This document shows positions 1 to 10,663 of a stretch of DNA of 64,000 nucleotides, piece after piece. Position 1 is the stretch's first letter. Every line of letters starts with the position of its first letter. The notes under the pieces are model-generated. The model saw only the letters and a program-made list of their open reading frames with translations. It had not been told where the DNA came from and did not search any database. This DNA comes from Symbiodinium natans (taxonomy: Eukaryota > Sar > Dinophyceae > Suessiales > Symbiodiniaceae): contig CAJNDS010002371.1 in the NCBI GenBank assembly GCA_905221605.1, positions 236,415 to 300,414 of the forward strand, read 5' to 3'. The position numbers and the translations under genes were made by a program.

Positions 1-339
1 CGGGAGGGGCCGCCCGAAGGCACGTGTTACCGGGTCAGTCGATGTGAAGATGTGTGATATTAGTGCCTGGTACAGTGTGGAGCTTCCCATCACCTAACCC
101 CAACATGAATCGATCAACGCCCATACCATCATGGGTCGGCTCCCTGTGCACTGCAACTACCTACGAACCTTTTGGGTTCTGCTCCCTCTCTCTGGCTCAA
201 GTGCGCGCTTGCACTCCGAGTGGTCTGTCGTGAACAGTCCTGGGCCTCGATATCTGCCGCAGGAAATATCCGAACAGTTTTTGCCGTGTCTGCGAAGGTC
301 TCCTGACAAGGGCAAACAACAAAGGTATTTGACTACACA

Positions 340-1085
340 AACAGGAACCCATCCTCAATGATCTCGGCACCAACGTGGGGAGTTGGCATCCTCTCACACA
401 AGTGATGGCAGCACACCGTGCTGGCCGAGAAGAGGTGAACATAGAGGAATGGGTTCGGGTATGTAGTGGGTGCCGTACTGGCGAGAGAACCCCCATGTAT
501 CCCTGGCGTTCCCCACAGGTTCTGACCAGAATACACCTCAGAACAGACTGGCTGAGTTGCAAGACTTCTGCACGTGTTTGATGCGTTCCGTCCTGTCTCT
601 GCTCGATCGGAGCGTCTCATTGCCTTGTACTTCAAACTCCTCGACAATGAAGACTTAATGATTTAATGCTTCTTTAGACGTGTCCTCTGAGTCCCATAAC
701 ATCACGCGTCCTCGACTGTCGACACCACCGGTGCAAGCAGCACTCGCCGGTCCTGCAAGGTGTCTGGTAGCATATAATGCAGTCAACTTGTGTCAACTTC
801 AGCTGGTTAATTGTCAGAATGTGTTGGCATTGAAATATATTGAAATGTATCGGATCGGCCTCAGACAAGGCAGCCGCTGCTGACGCGTAGGGTGTGGTGA
901 TGTGGTCGCGGACTGGCCGACTACCAACCTGGAAAGGCTCTGCGTAGCTGGAAACCACCAATGGCCTAAGCAGTATCAAGCATCTTGCGACTCCCTACCA
1001 TCCACCTCTGGCACATCCTCGGGCAGCTCCGGCGCTGGGTTTTCTATGGTTGAAACAGCGTCGGAGAACTGAACCGAGGCGGCCG
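340..1085 (-). CDS. Family-D exon block, copy 1 (gene fragment)
   Basis: I do not recognise this family. Reading the minus strand downward, five short exon-like segments appear in the same order as in a second copy at 6.7-5.95 kb: ASVQFSDAVST near 1075-1045, QVGSRPVRDHITTPYASAA near 932-880, LQDRRVLLAPVVSTVED near 765-715, an EFEVQ...LRSSRDR segment near 650-600, and RMPTPHVGAEIIEDG near 402-355. Conservation is at protein level (synonymous and conservative changes, shared frame), which argues that this strand was coding. Between segments the frame shifts and stops occur, as expected of introns. No start or end could be placed, and the gene may continue off the left edge. Function unknown; it could be a decayed duplicate. 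Confidence 0.45.
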
Positions 1086-1342
1086 AGGCCGCCGAGGCCT
1101 TCGGGCACGAAAGAGGCAGAACCACACCAAACGGATGCAACGCATTGTGGAACGTCTGGCTCATGTCGAGTCTTGGACACAATCAAAGAGATCACGGGTG
1201 GCCACAAAACCCCATGCCACATTCCAGTAGCGGCTGTTTGCACAACGATGAACATTGACATACATTGACCTTCCGACGAAGAACAGAGCAATGTGCCTCT
1301 GCTAACGACTGCAAACCTCGAGGCGTCCGCAGGCCTCTGACC

Positions 1343-1560
1343 TCGCTGCACTGTTGAACTGCACGCGTCGTGCATCAGGAGGCAAGGCATCCTCCTGGCA
1401 CTGCACACACCATCCTTCCCAACTGCACATAACACAGATCCCGGCAAAGCAGGGACAAGGTTATGGCCAGCGACAGCCACTGCAGATCCTTGACGAAAGG
1501 AGTAGCTTGTCTTTCACGGCTTGGCCGTCTTCTGCCAGAAACTGGAATGGCCTGGCGTGC
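1343..1560 (-). repeat. Exon-pair module, copy 1
   Basis: First of four copies of a short module. The 1482-1560 part matches 2452-2530 almost exactly and 4853-4922 and 5692-5770 more loosely. On the minus strand it reads QAIPVSGRRRPSRERQATP. The 1343-1400 part is a diverged form of the companion segment that reads VQFSGAVSTEAS in the other copies; here it is degenerate (DARRVQFNS). Function unknown. Confidence 0.6.
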
Positions 1561-2204
1561 CACACACGCTGCTTCAGAGCTACATTCTACCATGTCTATC
1601 CATATCCACGATCGCACTTGTCGAGACCAAATCATACCAACTCTGCACGTGCGTGTACCAGTGCTCACTAATTCTCGGTGTTTGTGACTCTTCCTGAGCT
1701 GGCTTGGGAGGGTACAGCCAAATTAACTCTTGCAAGCCCTTGCTCGCAAGTTGCGAGTTGAGCTTCCGCGCATTCTCGCTGCGCCCCGCATTTTCCGAAC
1801 ATCTGAGTTACTGCGGGCGACCCAGTGCAATCTTGCATGATTTGCATGCTCTCTTGAAAACGGTCCAGCCTCGGAGTCTGGAATGAGGGAGAGAGAAAGA
1901 GCAAAGGAAAAATATGGATGGAGCAACCTGCCATCTGCAAAATCAAAGGGTCAAGAAGCGCGAGGAACCCAATACACCACCCGAGACACGCGGATAGGTG
2001 CAAGGGGGAAGCATTTACCAATCAGGGACCGTGCTACCCATGCGCACAATCCCGAGATTCTGAAGGATCGTTTTTCTGGCCGCAGATGGCCCAGTATTCT
2101 ACCAGGTTTGGAGGAGTTTCGAATGATCTTGCTCCGCGCTGAAGGACAGTTAAGTTGTGCATGGTGCGCCGGCTCGACGATAGTGTTGAATGCTCAGGCA
2201 CCGA

Positions 2205-2535
2205 ATGGCTGTTCAGCTCTCCTTGTCTCGCGGGCATCGTTGCGACAGTACAGAACGGTCCGCTCATGTCAGCTCCCCAAACCCAGTCGAAGCATGCACA
2301 TCCTGGGAAGGTGAATGGGAGGCCTCGGTACTCACTGCACCACTGAACTGGACAGTCCGCGCATCGTTGGGCGGCACGTCCCCCTCCTGGTCATGCAAGG
2401 CAGGCTGCAAGACTCACAGAAACAGCGCAGCTAGCAGCTAGCCATAAAAACTGCGCAGATCCTTGACGAAAGGGGTGGCTTGTCTTTCACGGCTTGGCCG
2501 TCTTCTGCCAGAAACTGGAATGGCCTGGCGGCGCA
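2205..2535 (-). repeat. Exon-pair module, copy 2
   Basis: About 185 bp at 2220-2404 are nearly identical to 4651-4838. On the minus strand this encodes an acidic segment (HDQEGDVPPNDARTVQFSG, then AVSTEASHSPSQDVHASTG). The adjoining 2452-2530 repeats the RRRPSRERQATPFVKD segment of copy 1. The reading frame is kept in all copies with an intact companion segment, so these look like duplicated exons and not neutral satellite DNA. Function unknown. Confidence 0.65.
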
Positions 2536-2814
2536 GCGAACCTAAGCCTATAACTCCTTGCTGTGGTCAGGGATGCTGTAGTAACGCTGTATTACTATGG
2601 AGATCCTGGTTTCGGGAAAGAGGGGGCATGACTTTGAACACCCGGCGACGCCTCATAATGTGTCATACACGGCATACACATGTCTTGAGCAAGAAGCGGA
2701 AAGGGTGTTCCAGAAACTTGAGAAGGCAGATCCGGTTTCCAGGTTTAATTCCAAACAGGGTGAAAGGCGAATCAGCCAAGCATGACTGTGCTTTCTGCAT
2801 CAGGCCATCTCCGT

Positions 2815-3496
2815 AGCCTAACCCTAAGCCTAAGCCCTAAAAAACCTAAGCCCTCCAAAAACCCTAAAAACCCTAAAAACCCTAAAAACCCTAAAAACCC
2901 TAAAAACCCTAAAAACACTAAAAACCCTAAAAACCCTAAAAACCCTAAAAACCCTAAAAACCCTAAAAACCCTAAAAACCCTAAAAACCCTAAAACCCTA
3001 AAAACCCTAAAACCCTAAAAATCCTAAACCCTCAAAACCCCTGAACCCTAAACCCCCAAAACCTGGCCCTAAACCCTAAACCCTAGAAACGCTAAACCCT
3101 AAAAAACCCTAAACCCTAAACCCTAAAAACCCCTAAACCCCAAAAGCCCTAAGCCCTACACCCGAAGAACCCCTGAGCCCTAAACCCTAAAAACCCCTGA
3201 ACATAGGCATGTTGTTTCAAGCCCATCATGTGAGCATGGTGTTTGTAAACCCCAAAAACCCCTAAACCCTAAAAGAACCCTAAGCCCTGAAACCCCTAAA
3301 CCCTAAAAGCCCTTAAACTCTAAACCCAAAACCCTAAAACCCCCTAATACCTACCCTGACGCCTAAACCAAAAAGCCCTAAACCCTAAAAAACCCCTAAA
3401 CTCTAAACCCCCAAAAAACCCTGCAAAAACCCTCAACCCTAAACCCTAGAAAAAGTCCTTAAAACTCCCTAATCCTACCCCCGGCCCCTACCCGCG

Positions 3497-3535
<39 letters not shown>

Positions 3536-4150
3536 ACCACAGAATATTGGGGAGCGGGTTTTAGGCTCAACTGGAGTGAGCACGGCCGGGGATCCTAAGC
3601 GTGAACCTTGAGCCCTAAGCCCTCAATCCTAAACTAACCCTCAACCCTAAACCCCAAACCATAAACCATAAACCTGGAACCCTAAACCCTAAACCCAACC
3701 CTTATTGCTCGGGGTCCAGCGACTTGGGCGCTGCGGAATCACCAAGCTCACGCGGATGCGCTGGGCCGGGCCGAGGCGGGTCGCGTAGCGTTAAAATTAA
3801 AGCCTCAAGCCCTCAACCCAAAACAAAACCTGAGCCCTAAACCGAAAAAACCCTAAACCCCTAAACCCTAAAACCCCCTAAGGCCTCAACCCGAAAACGC
3901 CCCAAGACCTACACCCTAAAAAGCCCTAAACCATAAACCCTGAAAATCCCTAAACCCTAAACCCTAAAGACCCCTTATTTAAGTAAAGCAAACCTTGCTG
4001 CTCGAGCGCAAGCGATAAATTTGTTACCGTAGGGGTCTGTATTGGGGTCTATCGACGCCTATCATAGGGGGGGGGGTACTTAGTAGACCTATCTTCAATA
4101 CATGTGTCTTGGGGGAGATCCCTAAACCTAGACCGAAAAGCACACCCTTA
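2815..4150 (+). repeat. Interstitial telomere-like CCCTAAA array
   Basis: A long run of CCCTAAA-type units. At 2850-3010 the unit is the expanded form CCCTAAAAA in near-perfect tandem. Further right it degenerates into CCCTAAA, CCCTAAAAA and CCTCAACCC variants. CCCTAAA/TTTAGGG is the plant-type telomere repeat also used by dinoflagellates (established). The array is interrupted by a poly-C tract at 3497-3532, a truncated dispersed element (3533-3799), and unique DNA near 3205-3245 and 3985-4110. No gene is visible inside; the one open frame over the perfect part is a repeat artefact. Confidence 0.9.
3533..3799 (+). mobile_element. Dispersed telomere-repeat element, copy A (5'-truncated)
   Basis: This matches the right half of the full copy at 19962-20559. 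It runs from the ACCACAGAATATTGG junction just after a poly-C tract, through the CCTCAACCCTAAACCCC core, to the conserved roughly 90-bp tail that contains CGACTTGGGCGCTGCGG and ends GCGTTAAAATTA. The left half, with the CCGAGGCCTCGG palindrome, is missing. It sits inside the telomere-like array, so array and element may have been mobilised together (inference). No coding capacity. Confidence 0.75.
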
Positions 4151-4155
4151 AACCC

Positions 4156-4365
4156 TTTCATGTTTTCTTAGGTTAGGTTAGGTTTGGTTTTGGTTTAGGT
4201 TTAGGTTTAGGTTTTGGTTTGGTTTTGGTTTAGGTCTAGGTCTAGGTTTAGGTTTAGGTTTGGATTAGGTTAGGTTAAGGGACCTGGCCTCTTGCAGTGC
4301 AGATTAGGTTAGGGTAGGTTCCACTAGGTTAGGGTAGGCTAGCTTAGCTTGGGTTGGGGTTGGGC
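4156..4365 (-). repeat. Telomere-like array in opposite orientation
   Basis: TTTAGG, TTAGGT and TTTTGG units (for example TTTAGGTTTAGGTTTAGG) run in the G-rich sense on the plus strand, opposite to the CCCTAAA array ending about 20 bp upstream. Units are degenerate and fade into AGGTTAGGGTAGG. The change of orientation makes this a head-to-head telomere-repeat junction. Confidence 0.85.
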
Positions 4366-4650
4366 TCGCCAGTGAGAGAGACCGATGTAAATGAGGTTGT
4401 GTGCTCTCTCTTGGCTGAACCAGCATCCTTCCAAACATTTGTCTGCTCTCTCCCGTGCTAGGAGCGGACCAGCAGGCTTCAGCTAACTTGGGCTAGCAGC
4501 ACATGCTTGCTACCTGGTACTACTGTAGCCGCCTGTCTGTGGGCCGTTGTTCCCACGACGCTGCCTGTTGCACTTGTCCTACTACTTGGCCCGGCTGGGA
4601 TCTTCGGTTTGCTTGTTGAGCCCATGATTCGATTGGTTGTTCAGCACTCC

Positions 4651-4925
4651 TGTCTCGAGGGCATCGTTTCCTACGCCGCCACAGTACAGAATGGTCCGCT
4701 CATGTCCGCTCCCCAAACCCAGTCGAAGCATGCACATCCTGGGAAGGTGAATGGGAGGCCTCGGTACTCACTGCACCACTGAACTGGACAGTCAGCGCAT
4801 CGTTGGGCGGCACGTCCCCCTCCTGGTCATGCAGAAGAAGGGTCATGGCCGGTACCAAGACATCTGGGGTAGCTTGTCTGTCGCGGCTGGGCCGTCTTCT
4901 GCCAGAGGCTGGAATGGCCTGGCAC
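4651..4925 (-). repeat. Exon-pair module, copy 3
   Basis: The two segments of the module are here close together and in one frame on the minus strand: QAIPASGRRRPSRDRQATP (near 4923-4867) continues into LLHDQEGDVPPNDALTVQF (near 4835-4780) and GAVSTEASHSPSQDVHASTG. Copy 2, across the telomere-like array, matches this copy closely over about 185 bp. If the gene is real, this is the least disrupted version. Function unknown. Confidence 0.65.
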
Positions 4926-5317
4926 TCGGACGGACCTACACATGCACTCAATTTTATGCGTGGCACAGCAACTCGATGTATCTCTCTGTTATGTAGTCGT
5001 GCCGCCCTCAGTGAGGCTCAATTCAGTGTCCAGTACAAGTCTCGAGTCTGCAAAGGTTTTAATTTGCCCGGTGTTTCTGAAAGATCTTGGAACTGACTTT
5101 GGCCTTAATTAAAACCTATCAGCCCCACTGACTTGTTGGGTGGCGACAATCCCACTCACTGACTTTTCTGGCTGTGTGCCGGGGAGTGTTCCTGAATTCT
5201 GTGACTTCGTCACGCTTCTTCAGATATGCTAAGCACTCACTAGCATCATACCAAGCCAATCCCCAAGTGCCCCCAGCCAGCATCTCTGGAATTTCGCATA
5301 ATTTCTACGAGTTTGCG

Positions 5318-5770
5318 CAGGAAGCCTCGGTGCTCACTGCACCGCTGAACTGGACGGTCCGCGCATCATTGGGAGGCATGTCCTCCTCCTGCTGTTTCAA
5401 GAAAGCAAGCGGTCAGATCTAAATTCTAAACACATACATACGCCGCCATGCTCGCACTCGTCCTCTGCACTCGCATGGGTATTTGGGAAGAGTGCACCAC
5501 GGAGCACAGGAAGCTTGAGAGCTGCATGAATTTCGGCTGGCAAGAAAACAATTTCAAAGTAGAGCTCATACGTAGGCGGTGTGGCGGTAACTCTTGTATG
5601 GTTATGTGCGGCAGGGGAAGCTGTGCCAATTAGTGTCGACGTCACTGGCAAATTTGGGCAAGGTATGGCAAGGTCATGGCCAACGCTCGAAACAGCCGGT
5701 CCTTGACGAAAGGAGTGGCTTGTCTTTCGCGGCTTGGCCGTCGCCGGCCAGAGGCTGGAATGGCCTGCTG
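5318..5770 (-). repeat. Exon-pair module, copy 4
   Basis: 5692-5770 repeats the QAIPASGRRRPSRERQATPFVKD-type segment and 5321-5400 the PPNDARTVQFSGAVSTEAS segment, about 290 bp apart and in the same minus-strand order as in the other copies. The spacer between them is unrelated to the other copies and shows no clear exon. Confidence 0.6.
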
Positions 5771-5954
5771 CACGGTGCAGCGCGAAGGATAAGGAAGGAA
5801 ATACAGGAATAACTGAAAAACACAAGGAGGGTTCCATTTGACACCAAGGCCACGCCTCCATGTCGACAGCAGGGAAGATCCGAACTGTCTTCCCTGAAGA
5901 GAAGGTCTCCTCCCAGCAAATTGAATGGCAAAGTGCAAAATAAAGCGCAACGTG

Positions 5955-6715
5955 GCTGACGGAAGGAATACCATCCTGGATCACTTCTGAGCTCACGTGA
6001 GGCGTTGGCATCCTGCGAGGGAAGGGGGTTTAACTGTCTTCAAAACGCAAGCTGAAACCGCACATTTCCGGGTCCTGTCTCGGCTTGACCGAAGTTGCTC
6101 TCTGGAGCTCTGCGCTTCAAACTCCTTTGTGGATTTTGTGGGAACTCTGCTCCAATAAGCCGATTCTGCAATGTGTCCCTGAACAGTCGGAAGGCCAGGT
6201 GGATCCTCTTCAAAAGCAACTGCCGCACCCACCCTCCCACCCTGTTGTTTCCACAAAGAGCCGGCAAACTTGACTTCAGGGGCACCCCCACCGCGCCCTG
6301 CAAGAGATGATCCAATAACACCAGGACAGCCGGTCCTCAACTGTCGACAGTGCTGGCGCAAGCAGAACTCGTCGATCCTGCAGACTCAACAATCGGAATA
6401 GCATACTACTTGTACGAGCGATATGGAATGCCGCGGCCTCAGAGGAGCCCATGGCCGCCATGTACGGCGTCGCGATTCGGTCCCGCACTGACCTGTTGCC
6501 CACCTGTCGAACCCGGAAAGGGGGAAGGGTGCGGGAAGGGAAGGGGAAGGGAGTCGGGAGGGGAAGGGGAAGCGGGAACGGCGGGGGGGGGGGGGGGTTC
6601 CACATAGGGTCACGAGGTCTTTGCAGCAACTCAACAATTCCACAGACCTCTGGGACATTCTCCGGAACTTCCAGCGAGGTGACCGCTGTGACGGATTCTG
6701 AGAACTGAACAGAAG
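5955..6715 (-). CDS. Family-D exon block, copy 2
   Basis: A collinear partner of the block at 1085-340. Minus-strand segments in order are ASVQFSESVTAVTSLEVPEN near 6712-6650, QVGNRSVRDRIATPYMAAM near 6503-6447, LQDRRVLLAPALSTVEDR near 6385-6330, EFEAQSSREQLRSSRDR near 6125-6075, and RMPTPHVSSEVIQDG near 6015-5970. Protein-level similarity with changed DNA between the copies is the main evidence for coding. A G-rich tract lies between the first two segments, in a likely intron. Start, end and function are unknown. It lies just upstream (minus sense) of exon-pair module copy 4, so the two sets of exons may belong to one gene family. Confidence 0.45.
6525..6600 (+). repeat. GGGAA-rich and poly-G tract
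   Basis: Low-complexity GGGAAGGGG units run into a run of about 15 G. It lies in a probable intron of the family-D block. The glycine-rich and proline-rich frames over it are repeat artefacts. Confidence 0.85.
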
Positions 6716-7440
6716 CCTGCAGACGCTTGTTTTTTGACAGTCTTTGAGCTGCGCAGTTGTACGTGAAAGTTGCCTCCGCTAGGACGGAAGCCTGAGCAAC
6801 TCAAGATGCGGAACTTCTGGCAACTATCAGTTTGCAACTTGCAACAGCTCGTCGGAACATATCCGACAGCCTCGGCCCATGGGGTTGGCCTTGGCCACAA
6901 GCATGCGCCCTATCAGGACTCGATTATGATGGAGTACAGCCGGTGCGAAGCACGCGCTTCGAAAATCGCATGAAAACACCCCACTGCCCACACAATCGTT
7001 CAGCTGAAGCACATGCGCTCTCGGGAGGGCCGCAAAGTGGAGGATGGGCCTACTGATTCTAGCAGGTTTGCAACATTTTGCAACGTTCCTGCCGACTCTG
7101 CAAAGGAAGCGGCTCAAGGGTGACTCTGCCACAGTTGGAGGCTCCGGAGACACCCTGGCAGATGGCCTCAGAGTCTGTCGAGAAAAGATGGAAGCACTTG
7201 CTTCTTTGCCAGGGCTTTTCCGGCGCTGATCCTCGAGGCATTGCGGAATCTCAGCAGCTGGCTTGCGCTGGCTGGCCTGCACTGGCCGATACACAAGACA
7301 CATTGGTCCACGCGACCCTGCGTGGGCCCACACTTCAACAACATGCAACCTCGCAAGCGGCAGGCTGCTGAGAGACGGAGCTCGCAGCACCTTAGAAGAT
7401 GCACGAGAAGCAATATCCAAGCACTCACATGCACTCAACG

Positions 7441-9000
7441 TCAGTCCGACTGACCTTGGTGTCCAGTCAGCTCGCGAATCTCCTCCTCCATCTCCACCAT
7501 GCGCCTGCTACAGTTGCTAGCTGTCACAACGATGTGAAACAATGCTGGGTCATATCTTGCGACGTTCGGAAAAGAGCTTGAACGGCTTGAAGATGTTGCT
7601 GCTCGAATGCCCGTTCTGATCGTTCTGCAACTACTCGCCAAGGTAAACCAAAACGGTCATAGAGCCCAGGTTGTGACCAGAAACGACAGCAAGAGGCAAG
7701 ATATATGACCATAGTGGACCTGCGCATCATCACGCATTCGTTGTTGTCAGAGTCCTGGCCAACTCTCAACAGATCCTGGAGCAAGCAGCCTAGTAAGTCC
7801 AGCACTCGCCTCGCCGCTGTTTGAGCTATCTCCACACTCGTCTTGGCGTTCATGAGCTCGATTGCAGACCTGCTCGTGATCCAGATATCCACAGCAGCAT
7901 GAGGCAGTGGCATGAGAATCTGGGACGGACACCCAACATGCATATCGGTCTTTCGACTCGATCGACATCTTGAGCTGTCTGACCTGAGCCGAACGAGGCG
8001 ATGCAAGACCTCGTCATTAAATCAATGCAAATGCAAACATTGACATTCTGGGCTGCATTCGCCGGTTGATTGGCCCGGCAACACAAGATTAAATGAGTAG
8101 CTGCATTCTACACATCTTCACTGGAGGCTAGGCTTGCCTAGGTGATGCAACGGAGCTTCAGCAGTCCCTTAACCATCCTTAACCAGCCAAATCGCACGAC
8201 CCCGAAAGCCGTCGGCGCCCAACAGAAGCTTTGAGCTTTTCCTTCTCGTGGTCAATAGCCGGAGTTGCGCCTTGCTGCCCCTCCAAATCCTGGTACAAGC
8301 AGACAGACCCTGTTGCAAGCTCTATGCAGCTAGCACCATAGAAAAATGCATGCTCATGCAGAACAATGCCTAGCATCATGATAACGTCCTCGATCTCGGA
8401 TTTCAACTTCTTTACCTGATCCTGACAGTAACGATCGACTTTAATAACTTTAGCTTAACCAGAGCCTCGAACGTTTGGGGCATGACCGAAGCACGTCTCG
8501 AGTCGCGACGAGTTGGTGACCAGTTCACCACGTTTCACAACACAGGCGTCCTCCAAGTAGTGCTTCTCAGCAAGCCTCCGTTCGCGTTCTGCGCGCACCT
8601 GCATGGACACTGCACATAGTGCATAGACACTGCATGGTACTTGCTGCGGAAGCATGCGGGATGCTGACCTCGTCCAGAAGTTGCTTGGCAGCCAGGTGGC
8701 CCTGAACACGCCATGTTTCATAAGACCACCGGCCGCACACCGCACAAACGCACACCACTGCTATGTATTTGCTACTGTATGTGTGAATGCGAAGTTTTCA
8801 CAGTTCTCATACTTGTGATGCATCTTCTACTGGCAGTGAGCTAGGCTTGCAATGGCATCGAACGTCCTGCGCTTCAGCAGGAGTCTCCGTGAAAAGCGCA
8901 TTTCGAACTTCCTTCATGGCCTCCCCACATTCAACATGCACCAGCGAGCGATGAGAGCGGATCACCATGTGAGTGAAGTCGTTGGGCCTTCCGGAGCTTC
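7441..9000 (-). CDS. Coiled-coil-type multi-exon gene (approximate extent)
   Basis: Unrecognised. In minus-strand order the protein-like segments are: GEAMKEVRNALFTETPAEAQ near 8930-8865; QVRAERERRLAEKHYLEDAC near 8610-8540; DQVKKLKSEIEDVIMMLG near 8425-8370, running on to 8179; NAKTSVEIAQTAARRVLDLL near 7855-7795; ERSERAFEQQHLQAVQALF near 7640-7580; and RRMVEMEEEIRELTGHQGQ, which meets a stop at 7441. Glu/Arg/Lys-rich heptad-like stretches suggest a coiled coil. The second segment resembles the VQxERERW segment of the two duplicated genes to the right, so this may be a distant third member. Splice sites were not assigned and the N-terminus is unknown. Confidence 0.4.
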
Positions 9001-9227
9001 CCAACTTCGAGATTACGTTGTCTCCGTTGTCGCTCCATCAGTTGCACCTCACAACTCCGACCAGCACTAGTCCAATGAAACTACCACAACTGCGACGCCT
9101 TGCCTGCTGCCTTAACAGCTCCACGTCCTGCCCCGCCCACCTTGGCAACAAGGAAGTTAACTTGATCAAACGACCGGCCTCCTCCCAAGACCCCTCCAAC
9201 GAACACCACCCTATGGCTGTGGGAGGC

Positions 9228-9605
9228 GCGCGGATTCAGAAACTGGAAATCTGATTCGGAAAATGGAAAAACGGATTCGTGAAACTGAAAGCGCGGATTC
9301 GGGAAACCAGGATTCGAGAAACACGCTGATTCAGGAAACTGGAAAACGCGGATTCGGAAACCGGGGATTCAAGAAACTCAAGACCGCGGAAACTGAAGGC
9401 GTGGATTCGGGAACCAGGATTCGGGAAACCAGCTGAGTCAGGAAACTAGAACCCGCGGATTCGGAAAGGGCTGATTCGGGAAACTGGAAACTGGAACGCG
9501 CGGATTCGGAAACTCGTGATTCGAGAAACGGGAGCGCGCGGATTCGGAAACCGATTAGGGAAACTGGAACCCGCTGATTCGGAAACCCAGGATTCGAGAA
9601 ACTGC
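9228..9605 (+). repeat. Minisatellite, GGATTCGGGAAACTGGAAA-type units
   Basis: About 16-20 imperfect units built on GCGGATTCGGAAAC and GATTCGGGAAACTGGAAAC, with variable length (about 18-26 bp) and scattered substitutions. No gene. The 230 bp to the left (from about 9000) show nothing recognisable. Confidence 0.9.
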
Positions 9606-9756
9606 AAAAAGTTCTGAAAGCAGGCGTGACATGAACGTTATCGGAGCTGCCGTTCAGCAGGCTGTGGAAGACCTGGAGCGGGGTGTAGCAACTTTCGTGG
9701 CACTTGGGCTCCTCAGGGACTTGGGTATGACAGGTTGGAGCACAGAGGGGAATTGT

Positions 9757-9813
9757 ACGTATATATATATATATATATATATATATCGAGAGAGAGAGAG
9801 AGAAACGAGAGAG
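9757..9813 (+). repeat. (TA)n-(GA)n compound microsatellite
   Basis: Roughly 14 TA dinucleotides followed directly by about ten GA dinucleotides. The reading frames over it are artefacts. Confidence 0.95.
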
Positions 9814-9951
9814 TAGGGATTTTTTGAGGAGCCATAACTACATTCAGCAATAACACTAACACTCATATAAAACCTACCTACCTCACATGAGTCCTTTCTT
9901 GCATCTTTGGGCGATGTATAGCTTCACTCAGCCTCCGACGAACGTCCATTT

Positions 9952-10197
9952 TCATGTCGGAGTTGGGACAAAGCCACCTGCAATCTCAGCGGCAAACAAA
10001 CGCATGCAATCACACACACGAGTTGGAAGGCCCAGAATTACACGCAACTGGAGCTTCAGGAGCCCACAATGACCGTACGAAGGAGCCTCGTACTCCCTCA
10101 AATGCTGGCTGAAGGTGGTTTGCAGTCTGGCCACCTCGGTCTGGAGGACCTGCTCGGCACTTTCCAGAATTTCCCAACGAAGCAGGCCAGAACTCAT
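9952..10197 (-). CDS. Coiled-coil exon, hypothetical
   Basis: A minus-strand frame reads EILESAEQVLQTEVARLQ and then TTFSQHLREYEA, a clear amphipathic heptad-like pattern. The same frame past about 10075 (towards 9952) looks less protein-like and is probably intron. The segment is isolated: I could not link it to neighbours. It may be an exon of the gene at 11225-10664 or a separate gene. Confidence 0.35.
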   Translation of the reverse strand: MSSGLLRWEILESAEQVLQTEVARLQTTFSQHLREYEAPSYGHCGLLKLQLRVILGLPTRVCDCMRLFAAEIAGGFVPTPT

Positions 10198-10663
10198 GAG
10201 AAATGCTCGAAAGCCGGAAACAAGCGGTCCGGAGCGGAGGTGGTTGGTGATTTGGAGATCCTTGTCTTGGATTGTGCGCTGCCCTGCTCTTCAGGCAATC
10301 TCTCTGGGCGGGTAATTGGGCAGAAGGAGCAAAGGCATCGAAATACACACTCTGTGTTGAAGGCGTGGTTTTAGGGAGCGGAAAAACATAAGAAAAGTAA
10401 GATTTGCATCTTTGTTGAAGTGCAGTTGTCACAATGCACCTCGGCTCTTGCGCGCACAGGCACATGTCCAGTTCCCCGAGGACTCCTAACGAACGTCTAA
10501 CGCCTGAAGCGACCTTCGTTCAACTGCAAAGTCAGCATGTCAATGCTCAGTGACAAGATGTGACAAGCACACAGTTGTGAGGAACAGTCCCATGCGATCA
10601 TTGAAAGAACGGACAAGGCCAAACAGGCATCGTGACCTTGCTTTGCAAGGCCTCTCCATCAAA

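Noticed and set aside
995-1480. 161-codon minus-strand frame
   Set aside because: The composition is not protein-like, and the conserved family-D segment (VQFSDAVST) lies in a different frame over the same DNA.
2782-3018. Open frame of repeated KNPKNPKNP
   Set aside because: It is the CCCTAAAAA telomere-like array read in one frame.
3548-3570. Dinoflagellate spliced-leader remnant (GGCTCAA near TTTTAG in the dispersed element; GGGCTCAAGG on its minus strand)
   Set aside because: Only 7-8 bases match the 22-nt leader, and the position is internal to a repeat, not at a gene start.
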